Shown: positions 63,548 to 64,000 of the stretch, piece by piece
Layout of the letters: every line of letters begins with the position of its first letter
Position numbering within the stretch: the first letter of the stretch is position 1
Assembly (NCBI RefSeq): GCF_001443045.1
Contig: NZ_LKPJ01000004.1
Location: 311,292 to 375,291 of the forward strand
Length of the DNA stretch: 64,000 bases
From: Burkholderia ambifaria
GTDB taxonomy: Bacteria > Pseudomonadota > Gammaproteobacteria > Burkholderiales > Burkholderiaceae
Direction of reading: 5' to 3'
Position numbers and translations under genes: made by a program
Notes under the pieces: model-generated
Databases searched by the model: none
Told to the model about the DNA's origin: nothing
What the model saw: only the letters and a program-made list of their open reading frames with translations

Positions 63548-64000
63548 TCATGCGGCCGCGGACACCAGCGCGCAGAAGTTCTCGAGATCGACGTTGCCGC
63601 CGCTGATCACGATGCCGACGCGCTTGCCCCTCAGTTCGTCCTTCATCCGGCGCGCGGCTGCGAACGACAGGCAGCCGGTCGGCTCGACGACAATCTTCAT
63701 ACGGGTCGCGAAGAAGCGCATGCAGTCGACCAGTTCCGCGTCGGTCGCGGTCAGGATGTCGTCGACGTCGCGCCGCAGGATCGGGAACGTCAGGTTGCCG
63801 AGGTGCTGCGTCTGCGCGCCGTCGGCGATCGTGCGCGGCGTGTCGATATGCACGATCGACCCGGACCGGAACGATTGCTGGCCGTCGTTGCCGGCTTCCG
63901 GCTCCACGCCGTACAGCTTCGCGTGCGGCGACAGCGCGCGCGTCGCGAGCGCCGTGCCCGACAGCAGGCCGCCGCCGCCGAGCGGCGTGAACACCGCGTC
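63548..64000 (-). CDS. Threonine/serine dehydratase-like PLP enzyme, C-terminal part
   Basis: The gene runs off the right edge; about 150 codons are present. FTPLGGGGLLSGTALA is the glycine-rich phosphate-binding loop of fold-type II PLP enzymes, and VVEPTGCLSFAA and IVISGGNVDLENF are the conserved C-terminal segments of threonine dehydratase/serine racemase. It deaminates hydroxy-amino acids to 2-oxo acids. Lacks an ACT regulatory domain, so it is the catabolic or racemase type rather than IlvA. Confidence 0.85.
   Translation of the reverse strand, partial: DAVFTPLGGGGLLSGTALATRALSPHAKLYGVEPEAGNDGQQSFRSGSIVHIDTPRTIADGAQTQHLGNLTFPILRRDVDDILTATDAELVDCMRFFATRMKIVVEPTGCLSFAAARRMKDELRGKRVGIVISGGNVDLENFCALVSAAA

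Overview
The window is high-GC proteobacterial DNA. Its codon use, the TTG-started infA paired with a cold-shock gene, and the mix of catabolic, envelope and regulatory genes point to Burkholderia, probably a secondary chromosome of the B. cepacia complex. That assignment is inference. No rRNA, tRNA, CRISPR array or intact insertion sequence was seen.

The main theme is steroid catabolism, carried in two blocks. Block one (about 1-26.9 kb, + strand) holds the end of an acyl-CoA ligase gene, an SDR, and after a 6 kb interruption a long overlapping operon. The operon encodes an HsaC/TesB-type ring-A extradiol dioxygenase, IpdA and IpdB (ring-C opening CoA-transferase family), two enoyl-CoA hydratase-fold proteins (the second matches EchA20), an IpdC-like flavoprotein, two pairs of acyl-CoA dehydrogenases, a FadA6-like thiolase, two SDRs, a MaoC hydratase, a second thiolase, a YCF48 protein, an MMPL transporter and a KshA Rieske oxygenase. 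Block two (38.9-50 kb) holds the ring-A lower pathway on the minus strand (hydratase, acylating aldehyde dehydrogenase, aldolase) with DUF1329 and DUF1302 envelope proteins. Divergent to it are a TesD/HsaD hydrolase, an SDR, EtfBA and a hexapeptide-repeat protein. KshA, TesB, TesD and TesEFG cover much of ring A/B breakdown, IpdABC/EchA20/FadA6 covers rings C/D, and EtfBA can take electrons from the dehydrogenases. KstD, KshB and the HsaAB-type monooxygenase are not in this window.

The steroid genes are interrupted twice. At 1-7.1 kb there are envelope genes (lipoprotein, outer-membrane barrel, acyltransferase, GT87 membrane protein) and a FitAB/VapBC-type toxin-antitoxin pair with a clear operator. 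At 27.2-38.8 kb lie cspA, infA, a drug-efflux MFS gene and, behind a very AT-rich promoter region, a seven-gene operon I cannot match to a described system. It encodes an acyl-ACP-reductase-like protein, a PP-loop ATPase with several cysteine pairs, an alpha/beta hydrolase of the C-C hydrolase type, and a complete tripartite ABC exporter. This is the best candidate for an undescribed system, probably making and exporting a small molecule.

The right end (50-64 kb) is accessory: an MFS transporter, a DUF1326/DUF2182/CusF-like trio that looks metal-related, a VOC protein, an Lrp regulator divergent from a LysE exporter, a BtuB receptor behind a cobalamin riboswitch, an AraC regulator divergent from a five-gene oxidoreductase operon, a small exported protein, and part of a threonine/serine dehydratase gene cut by the window edge.
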